Shown here in pieces: positions 52,801-63,850 of a stretch of DNA of 64,000 bases. How positions within the stretch are numbered: position 1 is the stretch's first letter; each line of letters opens with the position of its first letter. The translations under genes were made by a program, and so were the position numbers. The stretch lies in the NCBI RefSeq assembly GCF_030463535.1, contig NC_132893.1, positions 34,579,191 to 34,643,190 on the forward strand, written 5' to 3'. Under the pieces are notes generated by a model. The model had not been told where the DNA came from and did no database searches. It worked only from the letters and a program-made list of their open reading frames with translations. The stretch comes from Salminus brasiliensis (Eukaryota > Chordata > Actinopteri > Characiformes > Bryconidae).

Positions 52801-54506
52801 ATTGACGTATAGGGAACATCCCTGATAAGTGCAGTACCGCTCTGATCCTGTATGAGGCAGGGTTGAACAGATGAGCACTACGTACCTGTTGTTGCAGACA
52901 CTGTTGGCGGTGCGGTACTTGTTGATAAGGGGAGTGGTCCTGCAAGAAGGGGGCTGGACTTGAGCAGCGCAGCCAGTCAGGCGCACTATAGTGCGAAGCT
53001 CTTCAGGAGTAATCAGGGCTGAGAGACAGAACAGACACAAAGCATTAAAAGGGAATCTGTCTGATGTTCATTCAGATTTGCTTCATTTGATGATCTGAGG
53101 ATCCTCAGTAGTGATACATCTGTATGTGGAGGTGTAGATGTGTTCATATGAGAAAGAGAGTGTATGTCAGACCTGTAGCATTGATGGATCTCTTGTGGGC
53201 GTGGTGTGTTTTCTCAGCGATGATCCTGAGGGTCTGCTCCAGGTAGTCTGCGGCTCTCACTGCACTCCGGGTCTTGCGGGACGGCTGCTTCATCAGACGC
53301 AGCTTATCGGACGGTTTGATGTAAGTGTCCTTACGCACTCGTGCCAGACTCCTGTAAACAGCAAACACACAAACACATGTAAGAATACAGAACACACTGC
53401 ACCGACACACACACACACACATACACTGATGAGTATCAGAAGTATGAGTGAATCTCATCAAACAGGCTCCAGGGTTAGGAGCTGCTGACTCACACTTGAC
53501 GGGAGTATAAGTAGGCATCGTCCACCACTTTTTTGGCCTCCTCGATGGATTCCAGAATGAATGGCCTCCCCAGGCCTTCCTCTACAGATCCTACACAAAC
53601 ACACAGCAGAGTCAGTTTCATATGGCAGCTACAGTATGCATCACAGCTGGTGAAAATATGATGTTAATAATATTGGTCTAATTCTAGACCCTACATTAAC
53701 ATTTAAATCTCATACTGATCTCTAAATGAGTACAGGCTTACCCCTTTCCTTAGTATTACCCAAAACCACAACTGACAGACTGCAACTAATTGCAACTAAT
53801 TAAAGCCACAGTTTAGCATCATTATACTGGTTGCCTTTTTACATTTTGCCTTTTTTATAGTTTGAACAGTTTGACCTTTTTTCTTTAGGCATGTAATAAG
53901 AGAATGCATTCTCACTGTGTTCCAGCACAAGAAGACTTTTTGTGAAGCTGCTTTCTGTTCAATTCAAGTGTTTTTTATTGTCAATTTTGTGAATGACGAT
54001 GGTGAACGTTCAGGTAAGTGTTGGGAGCACATTTTGTATTGTGTACTAAAAAATACAATTGTTTGGTCAATCTTAATCTATTAATATTTACCAGACACAT
54101 ATCTTTATTATAAAGTATATTTTCATTAAAGGTACAATATTGTGGTTTATATTGTAAGTGCCATGCAAAAATTTTGCATCTCTATTGTTGCTGTTTTCAC
54201 TTTTCTCCATATTCTGAATCTGACATTTGTTATTTGACAGCCTTTATATTGTTTCAGAATTTCATAATGAATGGACCAATAAAAATGCATGAATCTTTGC
54301 AAAAAAAATGTTTTATATTGACTTCCACTGAAAGTTAAGAAAGTTTTTTGCTCTTTGTGATGATATGCTCTATTAATAATGCTTTTGTTATTTTTTAATT
54401 ATTTTTATTTTATTAGTTTCTGATCATTTGTGTACTCACCAGATGCAGTTGGGTAGTTGAGTGTGTGGCATAAGCCCAACACCACAATTGATATTATGAG
54501 ATTCAT
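46418..54506 (-). CDS. epx-like: Secreted haem peroxidase with collagen-like stretch and C1q domain (copy B)
   Basis: A 907-residue product from 14 coding exons with the same phases as copy A. Twelve exons have exactly the same lengths; exon 7 is 6 bp shorter and exon 14 is 15 bp longer. Order: signal peptide ([18 protein letters not shown]), propeptide, peroxidase domain, twelve Gly-X-Y triplets (741-776), C1q domain to the end. Catalytic residues: Gln233, Asp236, His237; Arg394, Glu397 and Asn398 (Asn in place of the MPO Met); His492; Asn577; and the usual RSRDH with Asp583. Role as for copy A. The genes lie head to tail about 15 kb apart (31.4 to 46.4 kb). The first half is very close to copy A, while the C1q domain differs at many positions (for example SVRLEA for RVHLEA), so the heads may bind different ligands. 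The gene is intact. Confidence 0.92.
47309..47368 (-). CDS. epx-like: Peroxidase B coding exon 13 (collagen-like)
   Basis: 60 bp, phase 1 at both ends. [20 protein letters not shown]. Confidence 0.88.
48030..48432 (+). mobile_element. MITE-A copy 15, diverged
   Basis: In intron 12 of peroxidase B. Both ends are recognisable (ACAAAAGTATCC and GGACATATAGTGTA), with a divergent interior. No insertion at this place in copy A. Confidence 0.65.
48894..49090 (-). CDS. epx-like: Peroxidase B coding exon 12
   Basis: 197 bp. Ends [10 protein letters not shown] with the phase 1 donor GTAAGA. Confidence 0.92.
49447..49684 (-). CDS. epx-like: Peroxidase B coding exon 11
   Basis: 238 bp. [20 protein letters not shown] through [13 protein letters not shown]. 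Confidence 0.93.
50121..50291 (-). CDS. epx-like: Peroxidase B coding exon 10
   Basis: 171 bp. [14 protein letters not shown] with the usual Asp, unlike copy A. Confidence 0.92.
50458..50716 (-). CDS. epx-like: Peroxidase B coding exon 9 (proximal histidine)
   Basis: 259 bp. [19 protein letters not shown] with His492. Confidence 0.93.
51185..51345 (-). CDS. epx-like: Peroxidase B coding exon 8
   Basis: 161 bp. [20 protein letters not shown] with the catalytic Arg and haem-linking Glu; Asn follows the Glu as in copy A. Confidence 0.93.
51728..52085 (-). CDS. epx-like: Peroxidase B coding exon 7
   Basis: 358 bp. [18 protein letters not shown] is two residues shorter than in copy A; the calcium loop TAFLDVG is kept. 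Confidence 0.92.
52243..52449 (-). CDS. epx-like: Peroxidase B coding exon 6 (distal histidine)
   Basis: 207 bp with [14 protein letters not shown]. Several substitutions from copy A, in contrast to exons 4 and 5. Confidence 0.93.
52557..52686 (-). CDS. epx-like: Peroxidase B coding exon 5
   Basis: 130 bp; same protein as copy A, and the introns on both sides are almost the same as well. Confidence 0.92.
52886..53018 (-). CDS. epx-like: Peroxidase B coding exon 4
   Basis: 133 bp; one residue differs from copy A (NSVCNNR for NNVCNNR). Lies in the near-identical tract. Confidence 0.92.
53173..53351 (-). CDS. epx-like: Peroxidase B coding exon 3
   Basis: 179 bp, nearly identical to copy A, with [12 protein letters not shown]. 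Confidence 0.9.
53494..53590 (-). CDS. epx-like: Peroxidase B coding exon 2
   Basis: 97 bp. Propeptide; Lys-Val-Val-Asp-Asp-Ala-Tyr where copy A has Lys-Leu-Val-Asp-Asp-Thr-Tyr. The codon split at the donor gives Val here and Glu in copy A. Confidence 0.87.
54440..54506 (-). CDS. epx-like: Peroxidase B coding exon 1 (signal peptide)
   Basis: 67 bp, same start and donor as copy [21 protein letters not shown]. Confidence 0.88.
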
Positions 54507-54803
54507 TTCTGAAACTGTAACAGAGACACATATTTAAACTTTACAAATACGCCCTTTGTTCTCATATTTGTTTGGGCACATTTTTAGACCTTGTATTTTG
54601 TCTGACAAAATAAATATAATATTCAAACTCCCAAATTTAACAAAATTAATTTCAAATAATTAATTTCAATTAATTCACAAGCATGTATGCATCATTCTTG
54701 TGCCTCAGAATTTCTAAGTAAAGCGATTTAACAAAACCAGAAGGGTAAATAAAAATGCAAGGCATTATAACAAACGACATTAGGAGGTATGTTATCTCTC
54801 ACC

Positions 54804-54840
54804 TGTGTGTCTGATTCCTCTTCTCTTGAGAATGGGTGTG
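54804..54840 (-). other. 5' non-coding exon of peroxidase B
   Basis: Same CACAG-GTGAG donor as copy A (last exon base 54,803) about 65 bp below the TATA box; the start is estimated. Confidence 0.6.
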
Positions 54841-54863
54841 TGCAGTGCTGCTGTGCTGCAGGA

Positions 54864-54951
54864 CTTTTATACACCGTCTGATGCCTCACCCTGCCTCCAT
54901 CCCTGAGGTGGAATCTGGTGTTTAGCAGTGATGTACTTCCTACTTCCTTTC
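54864..54951 (-). promoter_or_regulatory. Promoter of peroxidase B: TATA box and GGAA-rich sites
   Basis: TATAAAAG on the minus strand at 54,864-54,871. At 54,934-54,951 the minus strand reads GAAAGGAAGTAGGAAGTA, two GGAA cores in a purine-rich run, in the place where copy A has its PU.1-like motif. Confidence 0.6.
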
Positions 54952-54959
54952 TTGTACCT

Positions 54960-56220
54960 GCAAGCAATATTCTGGTAGAGTATTAATTTGTCTCTGCCCA
55001 GGTTGATACTTAACAAACTGGACACATTTCTCAATAAGGGCTATATACAGTATTTTCTATAGGTTGTGTTCCTTTGTGTACATGGTAGACAGTTTAATCT
55101 AATATATTTTGGAAAAGATGTCAGCAGTTTTCTTATTCTTTATGGCACTGAGACCTGGAGGTCAAGGTCTGAGCTCTTTGATATGACTGACACACTCCTA
55201 GCGGGAAGGCAGGAGTCCCTGTTTTATTTCCTGGTATTTTTCTGTATTGATGCATTTTCCTGGAATTTCATGTGTTGACCTGGAGAGTGTTTCTAGGTTA
55301 ATGGAGCAATCCTCTTTTTTATCCTTATTTCTACTTTCTAAAAGGCTTTAATTCTGGTGCCTGCCATTAACAATTCCTTATCCATCTACAAAGCAGATGG
55401 CTTTACCATATTTGGGCATGAGTCAATTAGGGTTTTTCATGAGCAACCCAAACATGTAAACAAATTATTCTAAAACTGTATAAATAATTCAAACATATCA
55501 GTTATTGATATGTCTGTGCATATCAGCGTACTTTGCCCTACAGTCTACCTATTAGTCCACAGCTTCCTAAACTGATAACGATTCATTATCTAATTATTTG
55601 CAACACAAAGCGTAATATTTGCTCTTATTATAAAACGGATTTATCAAACAACACTGTATATTTCTCATATTCATTACAGAATACACCCTGTCCACCTAAA
55701 TAATCTATCCCGAATTCAACCAAAGACTCTCTGTACGTGAAAGTACAGGCTAGTGCATTTGCACCATTGCTTCATGTAGTCAGTTGAAGAACATGTGGGA
55801 AGAAGTTCCTTTATTCTGGTTGGGTAATTTTCGCCAACTGTCACAGCGATGTATTTCAACAGAACCCACAGCCAGAGCATGTCAGCTAAGACTAATGTCA
55901 ACAATTCCAAGTTATTAAAGATGATTTAGTAATATTATATCTGATTTTGTATGGTACACTATAAGACATCTTTAGTCACAGACAGTTTATTCTACACAGC
56001 TTTAATGTACTGTGAAAAAAAACATTGATATTTTGAGTTAACAATTTGAGATAACCCTCCTGTAGTGGTTCAGATTGACCCATTTCAAAGTTTAAAAATA
56101 TAGAAAAAATATTTGAAGTAATTTTTGAAGCATGAAACCTTTTCTGCTTAATAAGTGTAAATGGAAAATAACTAATTGAATATGTTGCCCACCCAGTGTT
56201 TATACTACACACATACTTTG
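54960..56220. other. No gene seen
   Basis: Upstream flank of peroxidase B. A 70-residue frame at 55,066-55,278 shows no family resemblance and is not called. Confidence 0.4.
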
Positions 56221-56224
56221 TCAT

Positions 56225-56435
56225 CATATTTGTTTGGGCACATTTTTTAACCTTTTTGAACCTACAAACAAACCTACTAACCTACTAACAAAATTAATGT
56301 CAAATAATTAATTTTAATAAGTGCACAAGCATGTAGGCACTAGGCGGTCCTGTGCTTCATAATAATCTTAATAAAGGGATTTAACAACACCAAAGGGGAA
56401 ACATAAAACTGCAAGGCATTATAACAAAAATATTG
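56225..56435. repeat. Second copy of peroxidase B intron 1 sequence
   Basis: Matches 54,560-54,780 in the same orientation: TTTGTTTGGGCACATTTTT, AATTAATTTCAAATAATTAATTT-like stretch, and AAGGCATTATAACAAA at the end. It stops before the place where the 5' exon would be. Confidence 0.8.
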
Positions 56436-56639
56436 AAAAAATATAGAAGCATGAAACCTTTTCTGCTTAATGAGTGTAAAACAAAGAGTAGAAAATATAT
56501 ATACATTTAGACCAAACTCAACTGAAAAGTTAAGCAATATAAACAATATGAACCACCAGGACGCTCTGGGACACATTCTTGATTCTTTGATGGCATGCTT
56601 GAAATACCAACATTTTAGTTGTAACTTCAAACCCTGCCA

Positions 56640-56995
56640 AACTTCATTATATTAACGTCCACACAATGTGAAAATCTAACAATGTTAGACGTTGATTTTA
56701 ACTCAATGTATTTTTTTACTTTGAATTTTGAATTTCCAATCAAAATGTTGGGTTTTGACATCAACCCCATTTGCATTTTCAACTAAAGTTCATCTAAAGG
56801 TCCATGCCTCAGCCCAGTGAACTTTGCATCATTTGCATACTCTTTTTCCTTTTTCATTCCCCATTCATTAGTTAATAACCATTGTGTATTTTCTGGCTTT
56901 GTAGAGTACTTGTTTCATGAGAAATACCTTTCTTATCGTATGTGATCTTGGCACAGCTCACCCGGCGGTGCTGTTAGGCCAGTTTTTAATTAGGC
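56640..56995. other. No gene seen
   Basis: Contains a phrase like the 21,596 minisatellite (AATGTTGGGTTTTGACATCA at about 56,744). Confidence 0.4.
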
Positions 56996-56999
56996 AGGA

Positions 57000-57745
57000 A
57001 CATATTTATGCAGAGCATATGATGTGTTTTAGACTTATCTTCCTTATCTGTTGTCATCTCTTTGATTGTTTCTCTGATGACATAATCACACAGTTCTGAA
57101 GTAGGCAGCTCTTTCTCCCGCACTCAAGGAAGGGGGACATTTTCCATAGCATGAACTAGAGGCATATTTCCTTCTTCCTTAATGAATTTTAGCCGGGAGA
57201 ACGCTGAGCATCTTTGCCTTATTTTCTTAGGACAGTGCTGGTGAATGAGGCCCAATGGTCTTAACCCTAGACTTATTATTCTTTAATTAATCTAATCATA
57301 CTCTAAGAATTACTGTACTCAGTATCTGCTAGTAGGGCGGATATGCTAAATGTATTCATATGTCATCTAAGACATAGTTAATAATGACACTCTAGTAATA
57401 TTATATTTGATTTTGTTTGTTTGTTACACTACAAGTAAAGATACCAACGTTAAAACATCAGGAACTATTCTATAACCCAATTTAGCAACAGACACTAATC
57501 AGCAGTATCACCTAATCAGCAGTACAATCAGGCACGTAGTCAATCTGCTCTGCATACGTAACTCGGATGTGTTTTAGACTAAGCTATCTTATCTGGTGGT
57601 ATTTCTTTGTATGTTGCTCTAATGACATAATCAGAGTTCTGAAGAAAGCAGCTCTTTCTCCTGCAAAGAAGGAAGGAGACTATTTTCCATAGCATGAACT
57701 ACAGGCATATTTCTTTCTTCCTTAATGAATTTTAGAGAGAATGCA
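57000..57745. repeat. Pair of diverged tandem duplicates
   Basis: 57,020-57,200 and 57,565-57,745 share GATGTGTTTTAGACT, ATGACATAATCA, CAGCTCTTTCTCC and CATAGCATGAACTA. This is an older duplication next to the recent one that starts at about 57,770. Confidence 0.75.
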
Positions 57746-58087
57746 TGCATCCCAAGCAGTGTTAGCAGCATGTTTACATGTCAAATATTATCCATATAAT
57801 CCAACAATGCAGAAGGATCAGATCAGATATCAGTCTTCTTTTAATAAACAAAATCTGGATCTATGTTTTTAAGCTACGTTACACAGTATATGCTGTTAGG
57901 GTAAATTTGTTCATTTTACAAGGCCGTTATCCTCCCTCCATCTCTTTTGCACATAGAGAGAGACTCATATATAATCTTTAAATATAGCCTTTTCTTTCTT
58001 TATTATCTGAGTATTTTAGACATTCTGACCATTTCCTTCTTATTTTAACCCATACAATCTGGCAACAATATGGCTGTAGCAGTTACA

Positions 58088-58510
58088 CTATATGGGCAAA
58101 AGTATTGGGACACCTGCTCATTCACTGTTTCTTGTGAAATCCAGGGTTTTGTTGGAATAACTGTCTCTACTGCTCAGGGAAGAAGGCTTTCTACAAGATT
58201 TTGGAGGAGCAATGCTGTGAGGATTTGATTGCATTCAGTGACAAGAGTGTTAGTGAGGTCTGGATGCTGGATGATGATAATCACCACGTCACCTCATCCC
58301 CAACTCCTCAACTCATCAAATGTATTGGATAGAGCACCACCATCATTCCAGAGAACACAGTTTTTCCACTGCTCCACAGCTCAATACTGGCGGGCTCTAT
58401 ACCCCTCTAGCCCACGCCTGGCATTAGGCAGCATGGTGCCAAAAAGGTCATGTTTAAATGCTGCAGAGAGTCCTATTTTATTGGCAGTACTTCTCTACTA
58501 CAGGACCTCT
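58088..58510 (-). mobile_element. MITE-A copy 16
   Basis: Starts CACTATATGGGCAAAAGTAT; the far end is lost. Only its first 50 bp or so survive in duplication unit 2 (61,878-61,926). Confidence 0.8.
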
Positions 58511-58514
58511 GATG

Positions 58515-59065
58515 TACCATTAGACCCCTATCTACTAGACATGCAGACTAATTTGAATTTATGTAGTTATGAGGTTGAGGAACAGCTCATGGGACCTTAA
58601 AGTTAAAGTGGTTAAGCAAAAAAAGAAAAATTGAGCACTTGCTTGAGCAAGTTCCCTTTAAGGTTGTTTAAGGCCTTCCCCTTTTTGCTTCTGCTGATGT
58701 TCACACCTACAGAGTTAGAGTAAATGCCTAATTACCGTTTCCATTGCAGCACAGCCTGTTACCACATTTCACACTTATTTATCTGCATCCCTGTGTTAGA
58801 ATCCATCAGCCCAAGTCCATAAGGAAACGCAGCCGCCTGAAAAACTACTATTCATTAACTTATAGATAACTGAAAGTTGTTTCCGCATTAGAAATTAGCT
58901 AAACATTGATTAAATCAGTTTCAGTGCTTGACAGTTGATTTTCCTAAAGGAATTTCCCTCTATTTATGTACACTTGGGTACTGGTGAGATTAACATGGCT
59001 TATTTATACAATGCACTGAAGCCTACTGTTAATAAAACAAATATGACAAATGTGAAGAAGCTGAA
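58515..59065. other. No gene seen
   Basis: Nothing recognised; present only in duplication unit 1. Confidence 0.4.
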
Positions 59066-59069
59066 CCAT

Positions 59070-60110
59070 GAAGTTATACTTTACCTTCATAATTTAGGTT
59101 TGTTAGCTAAAAGTACCAAATTATAACTGTTTGCAATAAACCAATCCCGCAATACCAATTAAAAATAGAACACAACTAACAAAAGTACTTTCTCCATATT
59201 CAACACACAATGCCACTTTTAATGATGACTGCAGTCTCACAATGATTCAACTCCTTCATCACAAGTACTTAGTAGGGAACCCTTCTGATGTTATAACCAG
59301 CTGCAAAAGTGATGCAAAAGTGAACCGTAGCCCATTCCTTAGGACAGTGGCCTCCAGTTTACTGACATTATTGGGTTTGCTGCTGCAACCGCCTTCTTCA
59401 AAACCCACCCAAAATGTTTTAATGGGGTTCAAGTCAGGCGACTGTGATGACCACTCCAGAACCTTCCAGGACTTCTTCTGAAACCAAGCCTTGGTGAACT
59501 TTTAAGGTATGCTTGGGATAACTGTCCTGTTGGAAAGTCGCCCAATGACGCCCAAGCTTCAGCGTCCTCACAGAAGGCAGAAGGGTTTTCTCTGATGATT
59601 TCCAAAGCAAAGCAGCCCCAGAGTATCACAGAGCCACTGCCATGCTTCACTGTAGGCAGGGTGTTCTTTTCAGGGGATGCTTCCTTCTTCCTCCTCCAGA
59701 CACACCTGGCCACCTGCCTCTATGCAAACTCTGCTTCCAGATGGATCTATAGGAAAATTCAGTGCCTTTGATGGTCTTTGTATGCTTTTCCCTTGACTTA
59801 GCCATTTATACTTTATCTTAATTTGATGTGTTTTATCTCATACACAGCTGATTTAATTAATGAAGCCAATGTTTTCCCACCTGATTCTAACTGTATGTAA
59901 TTCTAATGTGTATTTGTATATGTCGGATGTGTATATTTAAAGTGGCAGTTTGTGCTGAATCTAGAGAAAAAACTTGTTATATTAGTTGTGTTGAGATATG
60001 TAAATTAGTCTTCTTTGGTTTATTGCAAACAGCTGAAGGTTTGCACTTTTTGGTAATAAACTTATTTTGCAATGGGGGTTGAATAATTTTGAATGAAACT
60101 GTATTTGCCT
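59070..60110 (-). mobile_element. Degraded Tc1-like element
   Basis: The right end near 60,105 carries the inverted-repeat sequence GGGGGTTGAATAATTTTGAA; the inner arms share CTGTTTGCAATAAACCAA (59,129 and, reversed, about 60,020). It contains a transposase relic. The left boundary is approximate. Confidence 0.7.
59340..59770 (-). pseudogene. Tc1-like transposase relic
   Basis: On the minus strand: [20 protein letters not shown] followed by VILWGCFA, the catalytic-domain region of Tc1 transposases, with frame breaks. A shorter copy is in duplication unit 2 at about 61,930-62,130. Confidence 0.75.
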
Positions 60111-61076
60111 TGTTAGATTGAGTTATTTGTATAAGAATTAGCACTGAGAAGAAATGTTACTAAAAGAGCAAGGCAGGAATTAGCACTCTTCCTAAATTAA
60201 CACATCTAATTTAATTCAGCAGTGAATTACCAAGGCCTTTGTGAGCTGAATTCAGTGTGTAAAAAAAACAACAACTGGAGGACTGTGGCCTGCTACATTG
60301 CCACAAAGGTTTTGTTTTTTTTGCAACGCTATTGAAGAATCATGGTTTTTCTAAAGAACTTTGAAAAACAGATGTGTCTGAGTCTGACAAACCTTTTAAA
60401 GGTTTAATGAAAAGGTTTTGTATAGTTCCAAGAGTCTCCTAAAACCTTGTAATGTGTGTAATGTGTGGAGGTTTTCAAGCTTTATGAAGGTTCTTGATAT
60501 TCACATCTCTTTTACAAAGTTTATCCTTTAAGGAACCAAATGCTGAAAGATTTTTTTTTCGGGAAACAAAGTGGTCTTCTATGACCATGCATAAAGATGC
60601 ACACGCTTTTTGACAGCTTAATTTTTAAGGGTGTTTGACCTCTCTCTTCTTTAGCAATGCCAAGCTTTAACAAGTTCCTATGTTCCTATGCTAGAGAGCT
60701 TCCGCCTTCTTTATATGTTCTTTTAGCCGAGTTAGTCATGGTTTGCAGGATACTCTGAAACAAATGTAAAACAAAAACTTTACTGCTGTACTGTGTGGTT
60801 GCCTTTACTAGATTTCACCTACTGTGTCCGAAAACCTAGCTTCTTGAAAACCCATCAATGAGCTTATTTCTAAACCTCTAGCTTTACACTTCTGAAGAAC
60901 AAGATATGCTATATATCAGTCAGTAGTTTCTAAATGCCTATTCTGACTAGTGATTTAACTATTTTAAGGTGCACCCACTGTAGACATGGGCGTCCAATTC
61001 CACTAATTCACTAACGTACTAATTCTGTCCTGAGGCTGAATGCAATCAAATTTTCCTCGCAGCAATGTCCCAACAT

Positions 61077-61400
61077 CTAGTGTAAAGCCTTCCCAGAAGA
61101 GGAGAGGCCAATACAATACAATACAATCTCTTGGGCTGATTTACTGCCCAGCAAGAAGCTGTCTTGGAAGATGTAAGGAGTGGCCAGGGCAACAAATATA
61201 CAGCGCACAAATATCATCATTGGCCATAAGGAAGCAACTACAGTCCTTGTAATTGTGTAACAACACCTTTCATAAATCACACCTATTATAAGAAAAGGAA
61301 GCTCATGACTGTCGCCTTTACTGTGACACTCCTCACTGTGCTTGGAAGACATACAGAATGAGAAAAACAAAAGGAATGTGAGATAGATTATATGACTCAA
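61077..61400 (-). other. Small frame of 107 codons, doubtful
   Basis: Hydrophobic start (IIYLTFLLFFSFCM), then HSEECHSKGDSHELPFLIIG and further hydrophobic stretches. It is duplicated at 63,520-63,774, where a 10-bp change shifts the frame and shortens it to 84 codons. No family recognised with confidence; probably not a gene. Confidence 0.15.
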
Positions 61401-61479
61401 AGGCCTTCACTGTCAGACTGAACAGTACACAAACAATAACAGTGACCTATTTTAATAATACTAACAGGAAGGACCAAAC

Positions 61480-63850
61480 AGCATGTTTACATGTCAAATA
61501 TTATCCATATTATCCAACAATGCAGAAGGATCAGATCAGATATCAGTCTTCTTTTAATAAACAAAATCTGGATCTATGTTTTTAAGCTACGTTACACAGT
61601 ATATGCTGTTAGGGTAAATTTGTTCATTTTACAAGGCCGTTATCCTCCCTCCATCTCTTTTGCACATAGAGAGAGACTCATATATCATCTTTAAATATAG
61701 CCTTTTCTTTCTTTATTATCTGAGTATTTTAGACATTCTGACCATTTCCTTCTTATTTTAACCCATACAATCATGGTGGATCGAACAAGGACGATGTGTG
61801 GGTATTGGTGGTCAGCTGTAGGCTGTGTGTGGTACACTTATATTTTACTGCTTAGTTCACTATGGCTGTAGCAGTTACACTATATGGGCAAAAGTATTGG
61901 GACACCTGCTCATTCACTGTTTCTCGTGACGCCCAAGCTTCAGCGTCCTCACAGAAGGCAGGAGGTTTTCTCTGATGATTTCCAAAGCAAAGCAGCCCCA
62001 GAGTATCACAGAGCCACTGCCATGCTTCACTGTAGGCAGGGTGTTCTTTTCAGGGGATGCTTCAGTCTTCCTCCTCCAGACACACCTGGCCACCTGCCTC
62101 TATGCAAACTCTGCTTCCAGATGGATCTATAGGAAAATTCAGTGCCTTTGATGGTCTTTGTATGCTTTTCCCTTGACTTAGCCATTTATACTTTATCTTA
62201 ATTTGATGTGTTTTATCTCATACACAGCTGATTTAATTAATGAAGCCAATGTTTTCCCACCTGATTCTAACTGTATGTAATTCTAATGTGTATTTGTATA
62301 TGTCGGATGTGTATATTTAAAGTGGCAGTTTGTGCTGAATCTAGAGAAAAAACTTGTTATATTAGTTGTGTTGAGATATGTAAATTAGTCTTCTTTGGTT
62401 TATTGCAAACAGCTGAAGGTTTGCACTTTTTGGTAATAAACTTATTTTGCAATGGGGGTTGAATAATTTTGAATGAAACTGTATTTGCCTTGTTAGATTG
62501 AGTTATTTGTATAAGAATTAGCACTGAGAAGAAATGTTACTAAAAGAGCAAGGCAGGAATTAGCACTCTTCTTAAATTAACACATCTAATTTAATTCAGC
62601 AGTGAATTACCAAGGCCTTTGTGAGCTGAATTCAGTGTGTAAAAAAACAACAACTGGAGGACTGTGGCCTGCTACATTGCCACAAAGGTTTTGTTTTTTT
62701 TGCAACGCTATTGAAGAATCATGGTTTTTCTAAAGAACTTTGAAAAACAGATGTGTCTGAGTCTGACAAACCTTTTAAAGGTTTAATGAAAAGGTTTTGT
62801 ATAGTTCCAAGAGTCTCCTAAAACCTTGTAATGTGTGTAATGTGTGGAGGTTTTCAAGCTTTATGAAGGTTCTTGATATTCACATCTCTTTTACAAAGTT
62901 TATCCTTTAAGGAACCAAACGCTGAAAGATTTTTTTTTCGGGAAACAAAGTGGTCTTCTATGACCATGCATAAAGATGCACACGCTTTTTGACAGCTTAA
63001 TTTTTAAGGGTGTTTGACCTCTCTCTTCTTTAGCAATGCCAAGCTTTAACAAGTTCCTATGTTCCTATGCTAGAGAGCTTCCGCCTTCTTTATATGTTCT
63101 TTTAGCCGAGTTAGTCATGGTTTGCAGGATACTCTGAAACAAATGTAAAACAAAAACTTTACTGCTGTACTGTGTGGTTGCCTTTACTAGATTTCACCTA
63201 CTGTGTCCGAAAACCTAGCTTCTTGAAAACCCATCAATGAGCTTATTTCTAAACCTCTAGCTTTACACTTCTGAAGAACAAGATATGCTATATATCAGTC
63301 AGTAGTTTCTAAATGCCTATTCTGACTAGTGATTTAACTATTTTAAGTTGCACCCACTGTAGACATGGGCGTCCAATTCCACTAATTCACTAACGTACTA
63401 ATTCTGTCCTGAGGCTGAATGCAATCAAATTTTCCTCGCAGCAATGTCCCAACATCTAGTGTAAAGCCTTCCCAGAAGAGGAGAGGCCAATACAATACAA
63501 TACAATCTCTTGGGCTGATTTACTGCCCAGCAAGAAGCTGGAGGATGTAAGAAGTGGCCAGGGCAATAAATATACAGCGCACAAATATCATCACTGGCCA
63601 TAAGGAAGCAACTACAGTCCTTGTAATTGTGTAACAAGACCTTTTATAAATCACACCTATTATAAGAAAAGGAAGCTCATGACTGTCGCCTTTACTGTGA
63701 CACTCCTCACTGTGCTTGGAAGACATACAGAATGAGAAAAACAAAAGGAATGTGAGATAGATTATATGACACAAAGGCCTTCACTGTCAGACTGAACAGT
63801 ACACAAACAATAACAGTGACCTATTTTAATAATACTAACAGGAAGGACCA
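61480..63850. repeat. Tandem duplication unit 2 (about 2.4 kb, internally deleted)
   Basis: Nearly identical to unit 1, but about 1.4 kb matching 58,137-59,547 is gone; the junction reads TTTCTCGTGACGCCCAAGCT at about 61,920-61,939. It also has about 90 bp (61,772-61,861) absent from unit 1. Confidence 0.88.

Larger units (their letters stand above)
57770..61475. repeat. Tandem duplication unit 1 (about 3.7 kb)
   Basis: Starts AGCATGTTTACATGTCAAAT and ends at GGAAGGACCAAA, where the second unit begins with the same start. It contains MITE-A copy 16 and a degraded Tc1-like element. Confidence 0.88.

Noticed and set aside
55066..55278. A 70-codon frame upstream of peroxidase B
   Set aside because: No family resemblance, no splice context, and AT-rich chance frames of this length are common here.
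61077..61400. A membrane-protein-like frame of 107 codons with a faint likeness to ion-channel membrane segments
   Set aside because: The likeness is only in hydrophobic pattern, the duplicate at 63,520-63,774 is frameshifted, and no splice or start context supports a gene.
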